DNA of 64,000 nucleotides, from positions 3,286,001 through 3,350,000 of the forward strand of contig NZ_CP084742.1 in assembly GCF_020520285.1 (NCBI RefSeq), given 5' to 3'. Below the pieces are notes generated by a model that worked only from the letters and a program-made list of their open reading frames with translations, had not been told where the DNA came from and searched no databases. Positions within the stretch are counted from its first letter, which is position 1. Each line of letters starts with the position of its first letter. Both the position numbers and the translations under genes were made by a program. Origin of the DNA: Pseudomonas sp. L5B5 (GTDB taxonomy: Bacteria > Pseudomonadota > Gammaproteobacteria > Pseudomonadales > Pseudomonadaceae). Below, piece after piece: positions 51,947 through 60,718 of this stretch.

Positions 51947-52828
51947 ATGCACTTCGACCTGGTGGACCTGCGCCTGTACCTGAACGTCCTGGAGGCCGGC
52001 AACATCACTGCCGGCGCCGCCCACAGCCACCTGTCCCTGGCGGCCGGCAGTGCCCGCATTCGCGCCATGGAGGCCTCGCTGGGCATCGAGCTGCTGGAGC
52101 GCGGCCGACGCGGCATCAGCCCGACCCCGGCCGGCAAGGCCCTGGCCCGGCACGCACGAACCCTGCTGCTGTATGCCGAGCACCTGCGCCAGGAGCTGGC
52201 CGAGTACGCCCTGGGGGTCAGGGGCCAGGTCCGCCTGCTGTGCAATACCACCGCCTTGAGCGAATACCTGCCGGAATTGCTGGCCGATTTCCTGCGGGAC
52301 CAGCCCCATGTGGACATCGACCTGCAGGAGCTGCCCAGCCAGCGCATCACCCATGCCCTGCGCCAGGGCGCGGCGGACCTGGGCATCGTCTCCGACGCGG
52401 TGGATACCCGGGGCCTTGAAACCCGGCCGTTTCGCGACGATCCACTGATCCTGGCGATGCCCGAAGACCATCCCCTGTGCCTGCAGCCAGCGCCCAGCTT
52501 CGCTGACACCCTGGCCTACGACTACGTCGGCCTGGCCAGCCACAGTGCCCTGGCGGTGTACCTGGAGGAACAGGCCCTGCACCTGGGCCTGCGCATGCAG
52601 TTGCGGGTCCGCGCCGAGGGTTTCGACGCGGTGCTGCGCATGGTCGCCCGGGGGGCCGGGCTAGCGCTGGTGCCCCTGGCGGCCCTGGAGCGCAACCGGT
52701 CGCTGGCCTTGTGTACCCGGCCGCTCGGCGAGCCCTGGGCCCGCCGCCGCCTGTTGCTATGCGCCCGCGGCTTCGACGCCCTGCCGCACTATGCCCAGGG
52801 CCTGTACCAGGCGTTGCGCGAGTCTTGA
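51947..52828 (+). CDS. LysR-family regulator
   Basis: A 293-aa regulator: HFDLVDLRLYLNVLEAGNIT, GAAHSHLSLAAGSARIRAME opens the HTH, and a substrate-binding domain follows from about residue 90 (GQVRLLCNTTALSEYLPELL). It is divergent from the TauE-type exporter gene, 108 nt apart, its likely target. Its final codons overlap the -35 of the downstream MerR-type promoter. Confidence 0.92.
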   Translation: MHFDLVDLRLYLNVLEAGNITAGAAHSHLSLAAGSARIRAMEASLGIELLERGRRGISPTPAGKALARHARTLLLYAEHLRQELAEYALGVRGQVRLLCNTTALSEYLPELLADFLRDQPHVDIDLQELPSQRITHALRQGAADLGIVSDAVDTRGLETRPFRDDPLILAMPEDHPLCLQPAPSFADTLAYDYVGLASHSALAVYLEEQALHLGLRMQLRVRAEGFDAVLRMVARGAGLALVPLAALERNRSLALCTRPLGEPWARRRLLLCARGFDALPHYAQGLYQALRES

Positions 52829-52856
52829 CTCTGCCCCTAGGGGCAGACCTTAGCCT
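52825..52856 (+). promoter_or_regulatory. MerR-type promoter with palindromic long spacer
   Basis: TTGACT (52825-52830) and TAGCCT (52851-52856) are 20 nt apart (19 if TTAGCC is used). The spacer holds the perfect 16-bp palindrome CTGCCCCTAGGGGCAG (52831-52846). A long spacer filled by a dyad is the hallmark of promoters activated by MerR-family regulators; a MerR gene follows the next gene. Confidence 0.8.
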
Positions 52857-52885
52857 GGGGGTCCATTCCTTCAAGGACCACGACC

Positions 52886-53461
52886 ATGGGCAAACGCATC
52901 CTGGTGATTCTCGGCCACGCCTCCCGCTCCAGCCTGTGTGCGGCACTGAGCGAACGCTACATCCACGCGGCACAACAGGCCGGACATGAAGTGCGCAGCC
53001 TGTACCTGGGCGACCTGCGCTTCGACCCGGTGCTGCACGAGGGGTATCGGCGGATCCAGCCGCTGGAGGACGACTTGCAGCAAGCCCAGGCCGACATCCT
53101 CTGGGCCGAGCACCTGACCTGGGTCTTCCCGATCTGGTGGGGCGGGATCCCGGCGCTGCTCAAGGGGTTTCTCGATCGGGTGCTGCTGCCCGGCTTCGCC
53201 TTCAAGTACCGCCCCGGCAAGGCCTTTCCCGAGCAGTTGCTCAAGGGCCGCACTGCCGACCTGGTGGTGACCATGGACACCCCGCCCTGGTACTACCGCT
53301 GGTTCTACCGCATGCCGGGGCTGCACCAGATGCGCCGCACCACCCTGGCCTTCTGCGGCATTCGCACGCTGCGCACCCTGACCTTCGGCCCGGTGTTGGA
53401 CGCCAGCGACCTCAGCCGGGCCAACTGGCTGCAGCAGGCCGAGCAGCTTGCCAGGCGCTGA
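52886..53461 (+). CDS. NAD(P)H-dependent flavodoxin-fold oxidoreductase
   Basis: A 191-aa flavoprotein of the NQO1/KefF-like group: ILVILGHASRSSLCAALSER in the phosphate-binding loop, HLTWVFPIWWGGIPALLKGF as the typical WPxWW-like motif, and DTPPWYYRWFYRM. It probably reduces quinones or nitro-compounds with FMN and NAD(P)H in the cytoplasm. First gene behind the MerR-type promoter and 60 nt upstream of the MerR gene. Confidence 0.9.
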   Translation: MGKRILVILGHASRSSLCAALSERYIHAAQQAGHEVRSLYLGDLRFDPVLHEGYRRIQPLEDDLQQAQADILWAEHLTWVFPIWWGGIPALLKGFLDRVLLPGFAFKYRPGKAFPEQLLKGRTADLVVTMDTPPWYYRWFYRMPGLHQMRRTTLAFCGIRTLRTLTFGPVLDASDLSRANWLQQAEQLARR

Positions 53462-53521
53462 AACTGCCCGATAATGCGCGGCATCCGGCCACCCTGCCCG
53501 GTACAGCACAAGGAAGCCGCC

Positions 53522-53890
53522 ATGTACATCGGCCAAGCCGCGCGATTGTCCGGAACCACCATCAAGAGCATTCGCCACTACGAAGCCATCGGCCTGTTGC
53601 CCGAAGCGCCACGCCAAGGCCGCTATCGACTCTACGACGCGCAGAGCGTCGAGCAACTGATGTTCATCAAGTGCGCCCAGCAGCTGGGGTTCAAGCTCAG
53701 GGAACTGCAGCAGGTATTCGCCACCCACCAGGGCCAGGCGTTCCCCTGGGACCAGGCCCAGGCGGCCCTGGCGCAGAAGAAGCGTGAACTGCAATGCCAG
53801 ATCGATGAACTGCAACAGTTGCACGCCCGGCTCGACGCCTTCGAGATCAGCCTGCACCAGGCTCGTGAGGAGTGCCCCCTGGGCCTCTAG
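53522..53890 (+). CDS. MerR-family regulator
   Basis: A 122-aa regulator starting MYIGQAARLSGTTIKSIRHY with the MerR HTH, continuing GLLPEAPRQGRYRLYDAQSV, then a long coiled dimer helix. It lacks the CxxC/C-x7-C metal motifs of CueR/ZntR, retaining one Cys near the C-terminus (EECPLGL) and one in KCAQQL, so the signal may be an organic or redox molecule. Behind the oxidoreductase in the operon controlled by the palindromic-spacer promoter, hence probably autoregulatory. Confidence 0.9.
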   Translation: MYIGQAARLSGTTIKSIRHYEAIGLLPEAPRQGRYRLYDAQSVEQLMFIKCAQQLGFKLRELQQVFATHQGQAFPWDQAQAALAQKKRELQCQIDELQQLHARLDAFEISLHQAREECPLGL

Positions 53891-53894
53891 CAGG

Positions 53895-53939
53895 CCGTTG
53901 AAAAACTAGCTGCGCTGCCATCGCTTACGTTTTCAACGG
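53895..53939. terminator. Long-looped terminator between merR and permease genes
   Basis: CCGTTGAAAA (53895-53904) pairs with TTTTCAACGG (53930-53939), 10 bp with a 25-nt loop. It lies between two convergent genes and has A- and T-tracts suited to termination in both directions. Confidence 0.65.
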
Positions 53940-53968
53940 TCTGCCTGGGCTGCCCGGGAGGCGTCGCC

Positions 53969-55372
53969 TCAGACTTGCGACAACGCGGCCGTGCTCCTGG
54001 GTCGGCGGAAGAACACCCAGTAGACCAGGCTCAGCAACAGCAGGAACGGCACGCCGAACACCAGGGTCATCTTGAACGCGTCGGTGAAGAAGGTAGTGAT
54101 CATCACCGCCCCCATCAGGAACAACCCCAGCAGGGTGCTGTAGGGGAACAGGCGCATGCGGAACGACAGCTGCTGCTCGCCATGGCGCTGGTGGTAGCGC
54201 CGGAAGCAGTAGTGGGTGAGGAAGATCATGAACCAGGTGAAGATCGCGCCGAACATCGAGATCGCCATCATCAGGGCGAATGAGCTTTCCGGGTAGAACA
54301 CGTTGATCAGGGTCGCCAGGGCAATGCCGGAGCTGGACAGCAGCAGGGCATTGAGCGGGATCCCGGTCTTGCTCAAGGCGCCCATGGACTTGGGCGCATA
54401 ACCGGCGCGGGACAGGCTGAACATCATCCGCGTGGTGATGTACAGCTGGCTGTTCATGGCCGACAGCGCGGCGATCAGGATCACGAAGTTCATCACCCCA
54501 GTGGCCCCGGGAATGCCGATGGTCTGCATCACCGTGACGAACGGACTCTGGGATTTGCCCGCCTGGACCCAGGGCACGATGGCCAGCATCAGTGCCAGGG
54601 TCAGCAGGTAGAACACCACCAGGCGCACGATGGTGGCGCGAAACGCCTGCTTCACCGCGCGCTGCGGGTCCTTGGCCTCCCCGGCCGCCACCGCGATCAT
54701 CTCCACGCTCAGGTAGCTGAAGATCGACACGATCACCGCGATCCACATGCCCTGAAAACCATTGGGAAAGAAGCCGCCGTGAGCGCTGTAGTTATGCACT
54801 CCGTAATCGGGGTTGCCGGAGCCGAACACCACGTACACCGCCAAGATGATGAAGCCGACGATGGCGGCGATCTTGATGGTGGAGAACCAGTATTCGAAGT
54901 TGCCGAAGGTCTTCACGCTGATGGCGTTGAGCAGGATCAGCACGCTGGAGAAGGAGATGATCCACACCCACTCCGGAACGTTGGCGAACCAGTACTTCAT
55001 GTACATGGCGATGGCCGTGACCTCGGCCCCCACCGCAAGGACGATGGCCGCCCAGTAGGCGTAGCGCACCAGGAAACCGGCCAGGGGTCCGATGTAGAAC
55101 TCGGCATAGGCACCGAAGGAGCCGGAGGTTGAATGGGCCACCGTCATTTCCGCCAGGCAACCCATCAGCAGCAGGGTGATCAGGGCGCCGATGGCATAGC
55201 TGAGCAGCACGCTGGGCCCGGCATAACCGATGGCATAGGCGCTGCCCATGAACAGCCCGGTACCTATGGCTCCACCGATGGCGATCATGCTCATCTGGCC
55301 GGCGGTCAGCTGCCGCCTCAGGCCGTGCTCGCGATTGGAAATCGCTTCGAAACCCTTGTTGGTGGTGGTCAC
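53969..55372 (-). CDS. Amino acid permease (APC family), kyn-locus type
   Basis: A 467-aa inner-membrane transporter with 12 helices: LTAGQMSMIAIGGAIGTGLF in helix 1 and EMTVAHSTSGSFGAYAEFYI, the amino acid-polyamine permease signature. It lies downstream of kynU on the same strand; an amino acid permease gene (PA2079) follows kynU in P. aeruginosa, from memory, so it probably imports kynurenine, tryptophan or a related aromatic amino acid. Gap to kynU is 129 nt, so it may have its own promoter. Confidence 0.88.
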   Translation of the reverse strand: MTTTNKGFEAISNREHGLRRQLTAGQMSMIAIGGAIGTGLFMGSAYAIGYAGPSVLLSYAIGALITLLLMGCLAEMTVAHSTSGSFGAYAEFYIGPLAGFLVRYAYWAAIVLAVGAEVTAIAMYMKYWFANVPEWVWIISFSSVLILLNAISVKTFGNFEYWFSTIKIAAIVGFIILAVYVVFGSGNPDYGVHNYSAHGGFFPNGFQGMWIAVIVSIFSYLSVEMIAVAAGEAKDPQRAVKQAFRATIVRLVVFYLLTLALMLAIVPWVQAGKSQSPFVTVMQTIGIPGATGVMNFVILIAALSAMNSQLYITTRMMFSLSRAGYAPKSMGALSKTGIPLNALLLSSSGIALATLINVFYPESSFALMMAISMFGAIFTWFMIFLTHYCFRRYHQRHGEQQLSFRMRLFPYSTLLGLFLMGAVMITTFFTDAFKMTLVFGVPFLLLLSLVYWVFFRRPRSTAALSQV

Positions 55373-55478
55373 GTTCAGTGCCTCTTTATTGTTGTGTGCA
55401 CGTGTTGATCTATTTGGCGGCGCGTCCTTGTGCCACTCAGTGTCGTTATGCGGCGCAGGCCGTGAGCGAGCCAGGCCC

Positions 55479-55503
55479 GGTCGCGGCCTGCGCCAGCGGC
55501 TTC
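55479..55503. repeat. Dispersed repeat, degenerate copy
   Basis: GGTCGCGGCCTGCGCCAGCG followed by GCTTC, a diverged copy of the repeat at 49936-49960. It overlaps the last two codons of kynU by a few bases. Confidence 0.55.
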
Positions 55504-56752
55504 AGGTCACGCTATGGCGCACCTGGAATTGCGGTTGGGCCCAGGTCCTGGCATCGAGGATCTCGCCGAGGATCTGCACCGCATCCCAGACTTCGCTGAA
55601 GGTGGTGTACAGCGGGGTGAAACCGAAACGCATGATCCGCGGCTCGCGATAGTCGCCGATCACGCCCCGGGCGATCAGGGCCTGGATCACCGCATAACCC
55701 TCGGGATGCTCGAAGCTCACGTGGCTGCCGCGCTTGGCGTGGTCACGCGGGGTCACCAGCTTGAGGTCATGGCCGGCGCAGCGCTGCTCCACCAGTTCGA
55801 TGAACAGGTCGGTCAGGGCCAGGGACTTGCGGCGCAGGCTCTGCATGTCGGTCTGCTCGAAGATTTCCAGGCCGCACTCGACCATCGCCAGGGAGGTGAT
55901 CGGCTGGGTACCGCACAGGTAGCGGGCGATGCCGCTGCTGGGCTCGTAGGCGGTGGCCATGTCGAATTGCCTGGCGTGGCCAAACCAGCCTGACAGCGGC
56001 TGGGTCACCAGGTCGCAGAGTGTCGGGGCGACCCAGGCGAAGGCCTGGGAACCGGGCCCGCCATTGAGGTACTTGTAGGTGCAGCCGATGGCGTAGTCGG
56101 CGCCACAACGCTTGAGCTCCACCGGCACCGCGCCGGCCGAGTGGGCCAGGTCCCAGATGCTCAGGGCGCCAGCCTCATGGATCAGCCCGGTGAGTTGCTG
56201 CATGTCGTGCATGTGCCCGGTCTTGTAGTTGACGTGGGTGAGCATCACCACTGCGGTGTCCTGGTCGATGGCTGCCGGCACCTGCTCCGGGCTGTCCACC
56301 AGGCGCAGCGAATAACCCTGCTGGAGCAGTTGGGTCAGGCCCTCGGCGATATACAGGTCGGTGGGGAAGTTGCTGCTCTCGGAGACGATCACTCGACGCT
56401 GGGGCGCGCGCTCGGCTTGGACCCGCAAGGCCGCGCTGAGGACCTTGAACAGGTTGATCGACGTGGTATCGGTGATCACCACCTCACCGGCGTCGGCACC
56501 GATCAGCGGTGCCAGGCGATCGCCCAGGCGCTGGGACAGGTCGCGCCAGCCGGCGCTGTTCCAGCTGCGGATCAGGCCCTCGCCCCACTCCTGTTCGATG
56601 ACCTGCCTGGCCCGCTCCGGGGCCGCCACCGGACGGGCGCCCAGGGAGTTGCCATCGAGGTAGATCACCCCTTCGGGCAGGGCGAAGCGTTGGCGCAGCG
56701 GCGCCAGCGAGTCGTGTTCATCGAGACGCAGGCAGTGGTTTTTATCGATCAT
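55502..56752 (-). CDS. kynU: Kynureninase
   Basis: A 416-aa PLP enzyme cleaving kynurenine to anthranilate and alanine, cytoplasmic. The PLP lysine is in [10 protein letters not shown], with [15 protein letters not shown] and [20 protein letters not shown] typical of the family; the length equals that of Pseudomonas KynU. The start MIDKNHCL follows GGAGG-like bases (ACCTCC on the plus strand). It is divergent from the Lrp-type gene kynR. kynA and kynB are not in the window. Confidence 0.95.
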   Translation of the reverse strand: MIDKNHCLRLDEHDSLAPLRQRFALPEGVIYLDGNSLGARPVAAPERARQVIEQEWGEGLIRSWNSAGWRDLSQRLGDRLAPLIGADAGEVVITDTTSINLFKVLSAALRVQAERAPQRRVIVSESSNFPTDLYIAEGLTQLLQQGYSLRLVDSPEQVPAAIDQDTAVVMLTHVNYKTGHMHDMQQLTGLIHEAGALSIWDLAHSAGAVPVELKRCGADYAIGCTYKYLNGGPGSQAFAWVAPTLCDLVTQPLSGWFGHARQFDMATAYEPSSGIARYLCGTQPITSLAMVECGLEIFEQTDMQSLRRKSLALTDLFIELVEQRCAGHDLKLVTPRDHAKRGSHVSFEHPEGYAVIQALIARGVIGDYREPRIMRFGFTPLYTTFSEVWDAVQILGEILDARTWAQPQFQVRHSVT

Positions 56753-56888
56753 TGGAGGTCCTGTCTTGGTCAGTGCCCTGCCTGTCCGGAGGCGGAACGC
56801 AGGGTGTCGGCAATGAATAAACTCGAAAAATAATGAACGAAGCAGCGGAGAATTTTCGTGCAAAGTGCAGCGCGATCCCGTACTAATC

Positions 56889-56903
56889 TCGAATAAAATT
56901 CTA
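56889..56903. promoter_or_regulatory. Candidate KynR (Lrp-type) operator
   Basis: TCGAATAAAATTCTA contains GAAT-AAA-ATTC, an A/T-rich 4-bp dyad close to the general Lrp box, 26 nt upstream of kynR and in the kynU/kynR divergent gap. Weak but well placed. Confidence 0.4.
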
Positions 56904-56928
56904 AAATCCCAATAACAAACGAGGATTT

Positions 56929-57411
56929 ATGCCATCCATGACTCTCGACGCCACCGACTTGCGCATCCTGCATTACCTGCAACAGGACGGGCGCATCAGC
57001 AACCAGGAACTGGCCGAGAAAGTCGCCCTGTCGCCCTCGGCATGCCTGCGCCGGCTGCGCATGCTCGAAGGTGACGGAATCATCAGCGGCTACCGTGCCC
57101 AGCTCAACGCCGAACGCCTGGGGATCGAGCTGGAAGCCATCGTTCATGTGTCCCTGCGCCAGGACGTGGAAGGCTGGCACGAGACCTTCATCGCCAAGGT
57201 CCAGCAATGGCCGGAAGTGATGACGGCCTACGTGATCACCGGGGCCAGCAACTACGTGCTGCGCATCCAGGCGCGCAACCTCAAGCATTTCTCGGATTTC
57301 ATCGTCAACCACCTGAACCGCGCCAGCGGGGTCACCGACATCCGTTCGGAAATCGTCCTGCAGAAGATCAAGGAGCAGAACAGCCTGCTGGACCTGGTAC
57401 CGCGCAAGTAA
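56929..57411 (+). CDS. kynR: Lrp/AsnC-family regulator KynR
   Basis: A 160-aa regulator with an N-terminal HTH (LDATDLRILHYLQQDGRISN, LAEKVALSPSACLRRLRML) and a C-terminal RAM/ACT effector domain (SNYVLRIQARNLKHFSDFIV). KynR activates the kynurenine pathway in response to kynurenine in P. aeruginosa (family knowledge). Divergent from kynU at 176 nt; the arrangement matches the kyn locus. Confidence 0.92.
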   Translation: MPSMTLDATDLRILHYLQQDGRISNQELAEKVALSPSACLRRLRMLEGDGIISGYRAQLNAERLGIELEAIVHVSLRQDVEGWHETFIAKVQQWPEVMTAYVITGASNYVLRIQARNLKHFSDFIVNHLNRASGVTDIRSEIVLQKIKEQNSLLDLVPRK

Positions 57412-57426
57412 CCGCCGCGTCGCCGC

Positions 57427-58428
57427 TCAGCCGCGGGCGGGGCGGCGCTGGAGCGTGGCGCTGGGGGCTTCGTCGAACACCTTGCGATATTCGGCGGCAA
57501 ACCGCCCCAAATGGGTGAAGCCCCAGCCCAGGGCAATCTCGGAGATATTGCGCGCTGCGCCATACTCGAGGATTTCCTGACGTACGCCGTTGAGCCGATG
57601 GCGCTTGAGATAGGCCATCGGCGACAGCGCGAAGTACTTGCCAAAGGCTTCGAACAGCTTGAAGCGCGAGACCCCGGCAGCGGCTTCCAGGTCCTCCAGG
57701 CGCACCGCCTCGCGGGCATGCTCCTGCAGGTACTGGCGGGCCCGCACCAGGTAGTGCGGCAGCTTGACCCCAAGCATCTCCCGCAACTCGCTGGAGTAAT
57801 TGTTGGGCTGGGCCAGGATCAGGCCCTTGATCAGCGAGTTCTCGATTTCCCGGGTGAAGGCCAGTTGCTCGTAAAGTTCGTTGCCCTGGGCCAGTTCGCC
57901 GATGAAGTGCCGGGCCATGCGCCACCAGGAAGCCGTCGCCCCCTGCAGCGCGTCCATGCCCGGCTCGAAGCGCAGCGGCTCCTGCACAGGACGTTGCAGC
58001 AGGGCCTCCAGGGCCTCGGCCATGGCCGGGCGGGAGATCACCACCTGAAGCTTGCGACAGTCGCCGGAGATGGCCAGCACCTGGCTCTCGTTGGGGGCGA
58101 TGATCACCCCATGGGCGCTGTCCGAACGCAGCAGCCGGCCGTCCTTGCTCAGTTCCTGCTGGCCACACAGCGGCAGGCTCAGGCTGTAGCTGCTGAAGCG
58201 TTCGATGTCCTCGATGTCCACCACCACGTCGGTGCCGTACTCGATGATGCCCAGGGTCGTGGCCCGCGACCTGAGCACATGGGCGCTGTGGTGAAAGCGA
58301 ATCCGCCCCGGGGTCGCGGTCTCCAGGCGGTGCGGGCCGCATATGCCCGACATCCAGCTCCTGGCGCCCTCGAGGTCGTAGTGGTCGACACGAATATCGC
58401 GCAACTGTCCATCAGCCTTGCTGTTCAT
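57427..58428 (-). CDS. antR: AraC/XylS-family activator AntR
   Basis: A 333-aa regulator with a sensor half and a C-terminal double HTH (AVRLEDLEAAAGVSRFKLFE; ARNISEIALGWGFTHLGRFA). It is divergent from antABC across 390 nt and the same length as P. aeruginosa AntR, an anthranilate-responsive activator. The start MNSKADGQL is chosen as the first ATG downstream of the promoter region; upstream extension runs antisense to antA. Two repeated sites in the gap probably bind it. Confidence 0.92.
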   Translation of the reverse strand: MNSKADGQLRDIRVDHYDLEGARSWMSGICGPHRLETATPGRIRFHHSAHVLRSRATTLGIIEYGTDVVVDIEDIERFSSYSLSLPLCGQQELSKDGRLLRSDSAHGVIIAPNESQVLAISGDCRKLQVVISRPAMAEALEALLQRPVQEPLRFEPGMDALQGATASWWRMARHFIGELAQGNELYEQLAFTREIENSLIKGLILAQPNNYSSELREMLGVKLPHYLVRARQYLQEHAREAVRLEDLEAAAGVSRFKLFEAFGKYFALSPMAYLKRHRLNGVRQEILEYGAARNISEIALGWGFTHLGRFAAEYRKVFDEAPSATLQRRPARG

Positions 58429-58522
58429 CACGGCACCCACGGCAATATTTTTAAGCGCGCTCTGGCGGCGCGTCTTGTATGGCAGGGCAAGTTTTGCGCC
58501 AGCCGGCGATGCTGCCAACCCA

Positions 58523-58551
58523 GTGGATAGCAATCGCCGATTAAACGGATA
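58523..58551. promoter_or_regulatory. Candidate AntR site A
   Basis: GTGGAT (58523-58528), N18, GGATA (58547-58551). The two GGAT half-sites are in direct orientation and 21 bp apart (two helical turns), as expected of an AraC/XylS site. Upstream of antR. Confidence 0.6.
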
Positions 58552-58723
58552 AACCTGCCCGGCCCCCTCATCGATTACGCCCACAGTACCTGATCGGTAT
58601 CCCTCGCCGCTGCCGGCAGTCGGGTAGAAAGTCCCCACTCCCCACCCTGGCCAGGCTGCGCATGAGCGCGCAGCGGCCCCGAGAGCAGATGGCGGCGACC
58701 GGGACACGGGGCCTGGCAAATTT

Positions 58724-58752
58724 GTGGATGCGCTTGGTCGACTAAGCGGATA
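58724..58752. promoter_or_regulatory. Candidate AntR site B, antA promoter
   Basis: GTGGAT (58724-58729), N18, GGATA (58748-58752), the same spacing as site A and sharing CGAYTAARC in the middle. It lies 67 nt from the antA ATG. Confidence 0.65.
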
Positions 58753-58818
58753 GCCACTGCCCTGCCGTCCTCTCTCTAATGACCGCACCGATTGGCCTGA
58801 ATAAAAAAGGTACCGACC

Positions 58819-60207
58819 ATGAATGGTGCAAGAAACGTCGAGCAATGGCAGGAGTTCATCCACGGCTGCCTGGATTTTCGTCCTGCGGACGGGGTGTTCC
58901 GCATTGCCCGGGACATGTTCACCGAGCCCGAGCTGTTCGACCTGGAAATGGAGCTGATCTTCGAGAAGAACTGGATCTACGCCTGCCACGAGAGCGAACT
59001 GCCCAACAACCATGACTTCGTCACGATGCGCGCCGGGCGCCAGCCGATGATCATCACCCGCGACGGCGAGGGCCGGCTCAATGCGCTGATCAATGCCTGC
59101 CAGCATCGCGGCACGACCCTGACCCGGGTCGGCAAGGGCAACCAGTCCACCTTCACTTGTCCGTTCCACGCCTGGTGCTACAAGAGCGATGGACGCCTGG
59201 TGAAGGTCAAGGCCCCCGGGGAATACGCCGAAGGCTTCGACAAGGCCACCCGTGGCCTGAAGAAAGCGCGCATCGAAAGCTACAAGGGATTTGTCTTCAT
59301 CAGCCTGGACGTGAGCGCCGAAGACTCCCTCGAGGACTTCCTGGGCGATGCCAGGATCTTCTTCGACATGATGGTCGCCCAGTCGCCCACCGGTGAGCTG
59401 GAAGTACTGCCGGGCAAGTCCGCCTACACCTACGACGGCAACTGGAAGCTGCAGAACGAGAACGGCCTGGACGGTTATCACGTCAGTACCGTGCACTACA
59501 ACTACGTGGCCACGGTGCAGCACCGCCAGCAGGTCAACCTCGACAACGGCGCCGGCAGCAGCGCCACCCTGGACTACAGCAAGCTCGGCGCCGGCGATGC
59601 CGAAACCGACGATGGCTGGTTCGCCTTCGCCAACGGTCACAGTGTGCTGTTCAGCGAAATGCCCAACCCGGCGGTGCGCTCCGGTTATGCCCGCATCATG
59701 CCGCGCCTGGTGGAAGAGTACGGCCAGGCCAGGGCCGAGTGGATGATGCACCGCCTGCGTAACCTGAACATCTACCCCAGCCTGTTCTTCCTCGACCAGA
59801 TCAGCTCGCAGCTGCGGATCATTCGCCCCATTGCCTGGAACAAGACGGAGATCGTCAGCCAGTGCATCGGGGTCAAGGGCGAGAGCGACGCCGACCGGGA
59901 AAACCGCATCCGCCAGTTCGAGGACTTCTTCAACGTCTCGGGCATGGGCACGCCGGACGACCTGGTGGAGTTTCGCGAGGCCCAGCGCGGCTTCCAGGGG
60001 CGCCTGGAGCGCTGGAGCGATGTCTCGCGCGGCCATCACCGCTGGGCCACCGGCCCCACCGCCAACAGCGAGAACCTGGGCATCCAGCCGGCCATGACCG
60101 GCACCGAGATCACCCACGAAGGGCTGTACGTCAACCAGCACCAGAACTGGCAGAAATTCCTCCTCGATGGCCTGCAGCGCCAGCCCTTGAAACTGCGTGA
60201 GGTATGA
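58819..60207 (+). CDS. antA: Anthranilate 1,2-dioxygenase large subunit
   Basis: A 462-aa Rieske oxygenase alpha subunit converting anthranilate to catechol with CO2 and ammonia release, in the cytoplasm. The Rieske cluster ligands are in CQHRGTTLTRVGKG and CPFHAWCY (C-x-H then C-x2-H), and the mononuclear iron site is in NENGLDGYHVSTVHYNY (D-x2-H-x4-H). Length matches AntA. It overlaps antB by 4 nt (ATGA). Confidence 0.95.
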   Translation: MNGARNVEQWQEFIHGCLDFRPADGVFRIARDMFTEPELFDLEMELIFEKNWIYACHESELPNNHDFVTMRAGRQPMIITRDGEGRLNALINACQHRGTTLTRVGKGNQSTFTCPFHAWCYKSDGRLVKVKAPGEYAEGFDKATRGLKKARIESYKGFVFISLDVSAEDSLEDFLGDARIFFDMMVAQSPTGELEVLPGKSAYTYDGNWKLQNENGLDGYHVSTVHYNYVATVQHRQQVNLDNGAGSSATLDYSKLGAGDAETDDGWFAFANGHSVLFSEMPNPAVRSGYARIMPRLVEEYGQARAEWMMHRLRNLNIYPSLFFLDQISSQLRIIRPIAWNKTEIVSQCIGVKGESDADRENRIRQFEDFFNVSGMGTPDDLVEFREAQRGFQGRLERWSDVSRGHHRWATGPTANSENLGIQPAMTGTEITHEGLYVNQHQNWQKFLLDGLQRQPLKLREV

Positions 60208-60701
60208 ACATGAATGCGCAATTGCAGTACCGGATCGAACAATTCTTCTACCGCAAGTCCGAGCTGTGCGATGCCCAGGACTGGGACGCCTACCTGCAGC
60301 TGTTTGCCGTGGACAGTGAATTCCACCTGCCGCAATGGGATTCGGAACATGTCTACACCCAGGACCCGAAACGCGAGATGTCGCTGATCTACTACGCCAA
60401 CCGTTCGGGGCTGGAGGACCGGGTGTTCCGCCTGCGCACCGGCAAGGCGGCCTCCACCATCCCGATGCCGCGCACCCTGCACCTGGTCAGCAACCTGCGG
60501 ATCGCCGAGGGCGAGCACGGCCACCTGCAGGTGCGCCTGAACTGGCACACGCTGTTCTATCGCCTGGCCACCTCCGAGGACTTCTACGGCCACGCCACCT
60601 ACGACCTCAAGCCCCATGGCGACAGCTGGCTGATCCAGCGCAAGCATGTGCTGCTGCTCAACGACCGGATCAACTCGGTGCTCGATTTCTACCACCTCTG
60701 A
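60204..60701 (+). CDS. antB: Anthranilate 1,2-dioxygenase small subunit
   Basis: A 165-aa beta subunit of aromatic-ring hydroxylating dioxygenases: LQYRIEQFFYRKSELCDAQD, WDAYLQLFAVDSEFHLPQWD and SWLIQRKHVLLLNDRI are typical of the BenB/AntB fold (snoaL-like). Starts inside the antA stop (ATGA), so translation is coupled. Confidence 0.93.
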   Translation: MNMNAQLQYRIEQFFYRKSELCDAQDWDAYLQLFAVDSEFHLPQWDSEHVYTQDPKREMSLIYYANRSGLEDRVFRLRTGKAASTIPMPRTLHLVSNLRIAEGEHGHLQVRLNWHTLFYRLATSEDFYGHATYDLKPHGDSWLIQRKHVLLLNDRINSVLDFYHL

Positions 60702-60718
60702 CCCACGGAAGTTCTCCC

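Larger units (their letters stand above)
58429..58818. promoter_or_regulatory. antR-antA divergent control region
   Basis: This 390-nt gap carries no gene. It contains two direct repeats of the form GTGGAT-N18-GGATA (58523-58551 and 58724-58752), plus inner CGAYTAARC similarity. The second lies 67 nt before the antA start, where an AraC-type activator would bind next to -35. Confidence 0.75.

Noticed and set aside
57427..60141. A 904-codon minus-strand frame extending antR through antA
   Set aside because: The extra part is antisense to antA; AntR has a normal start at 58428.
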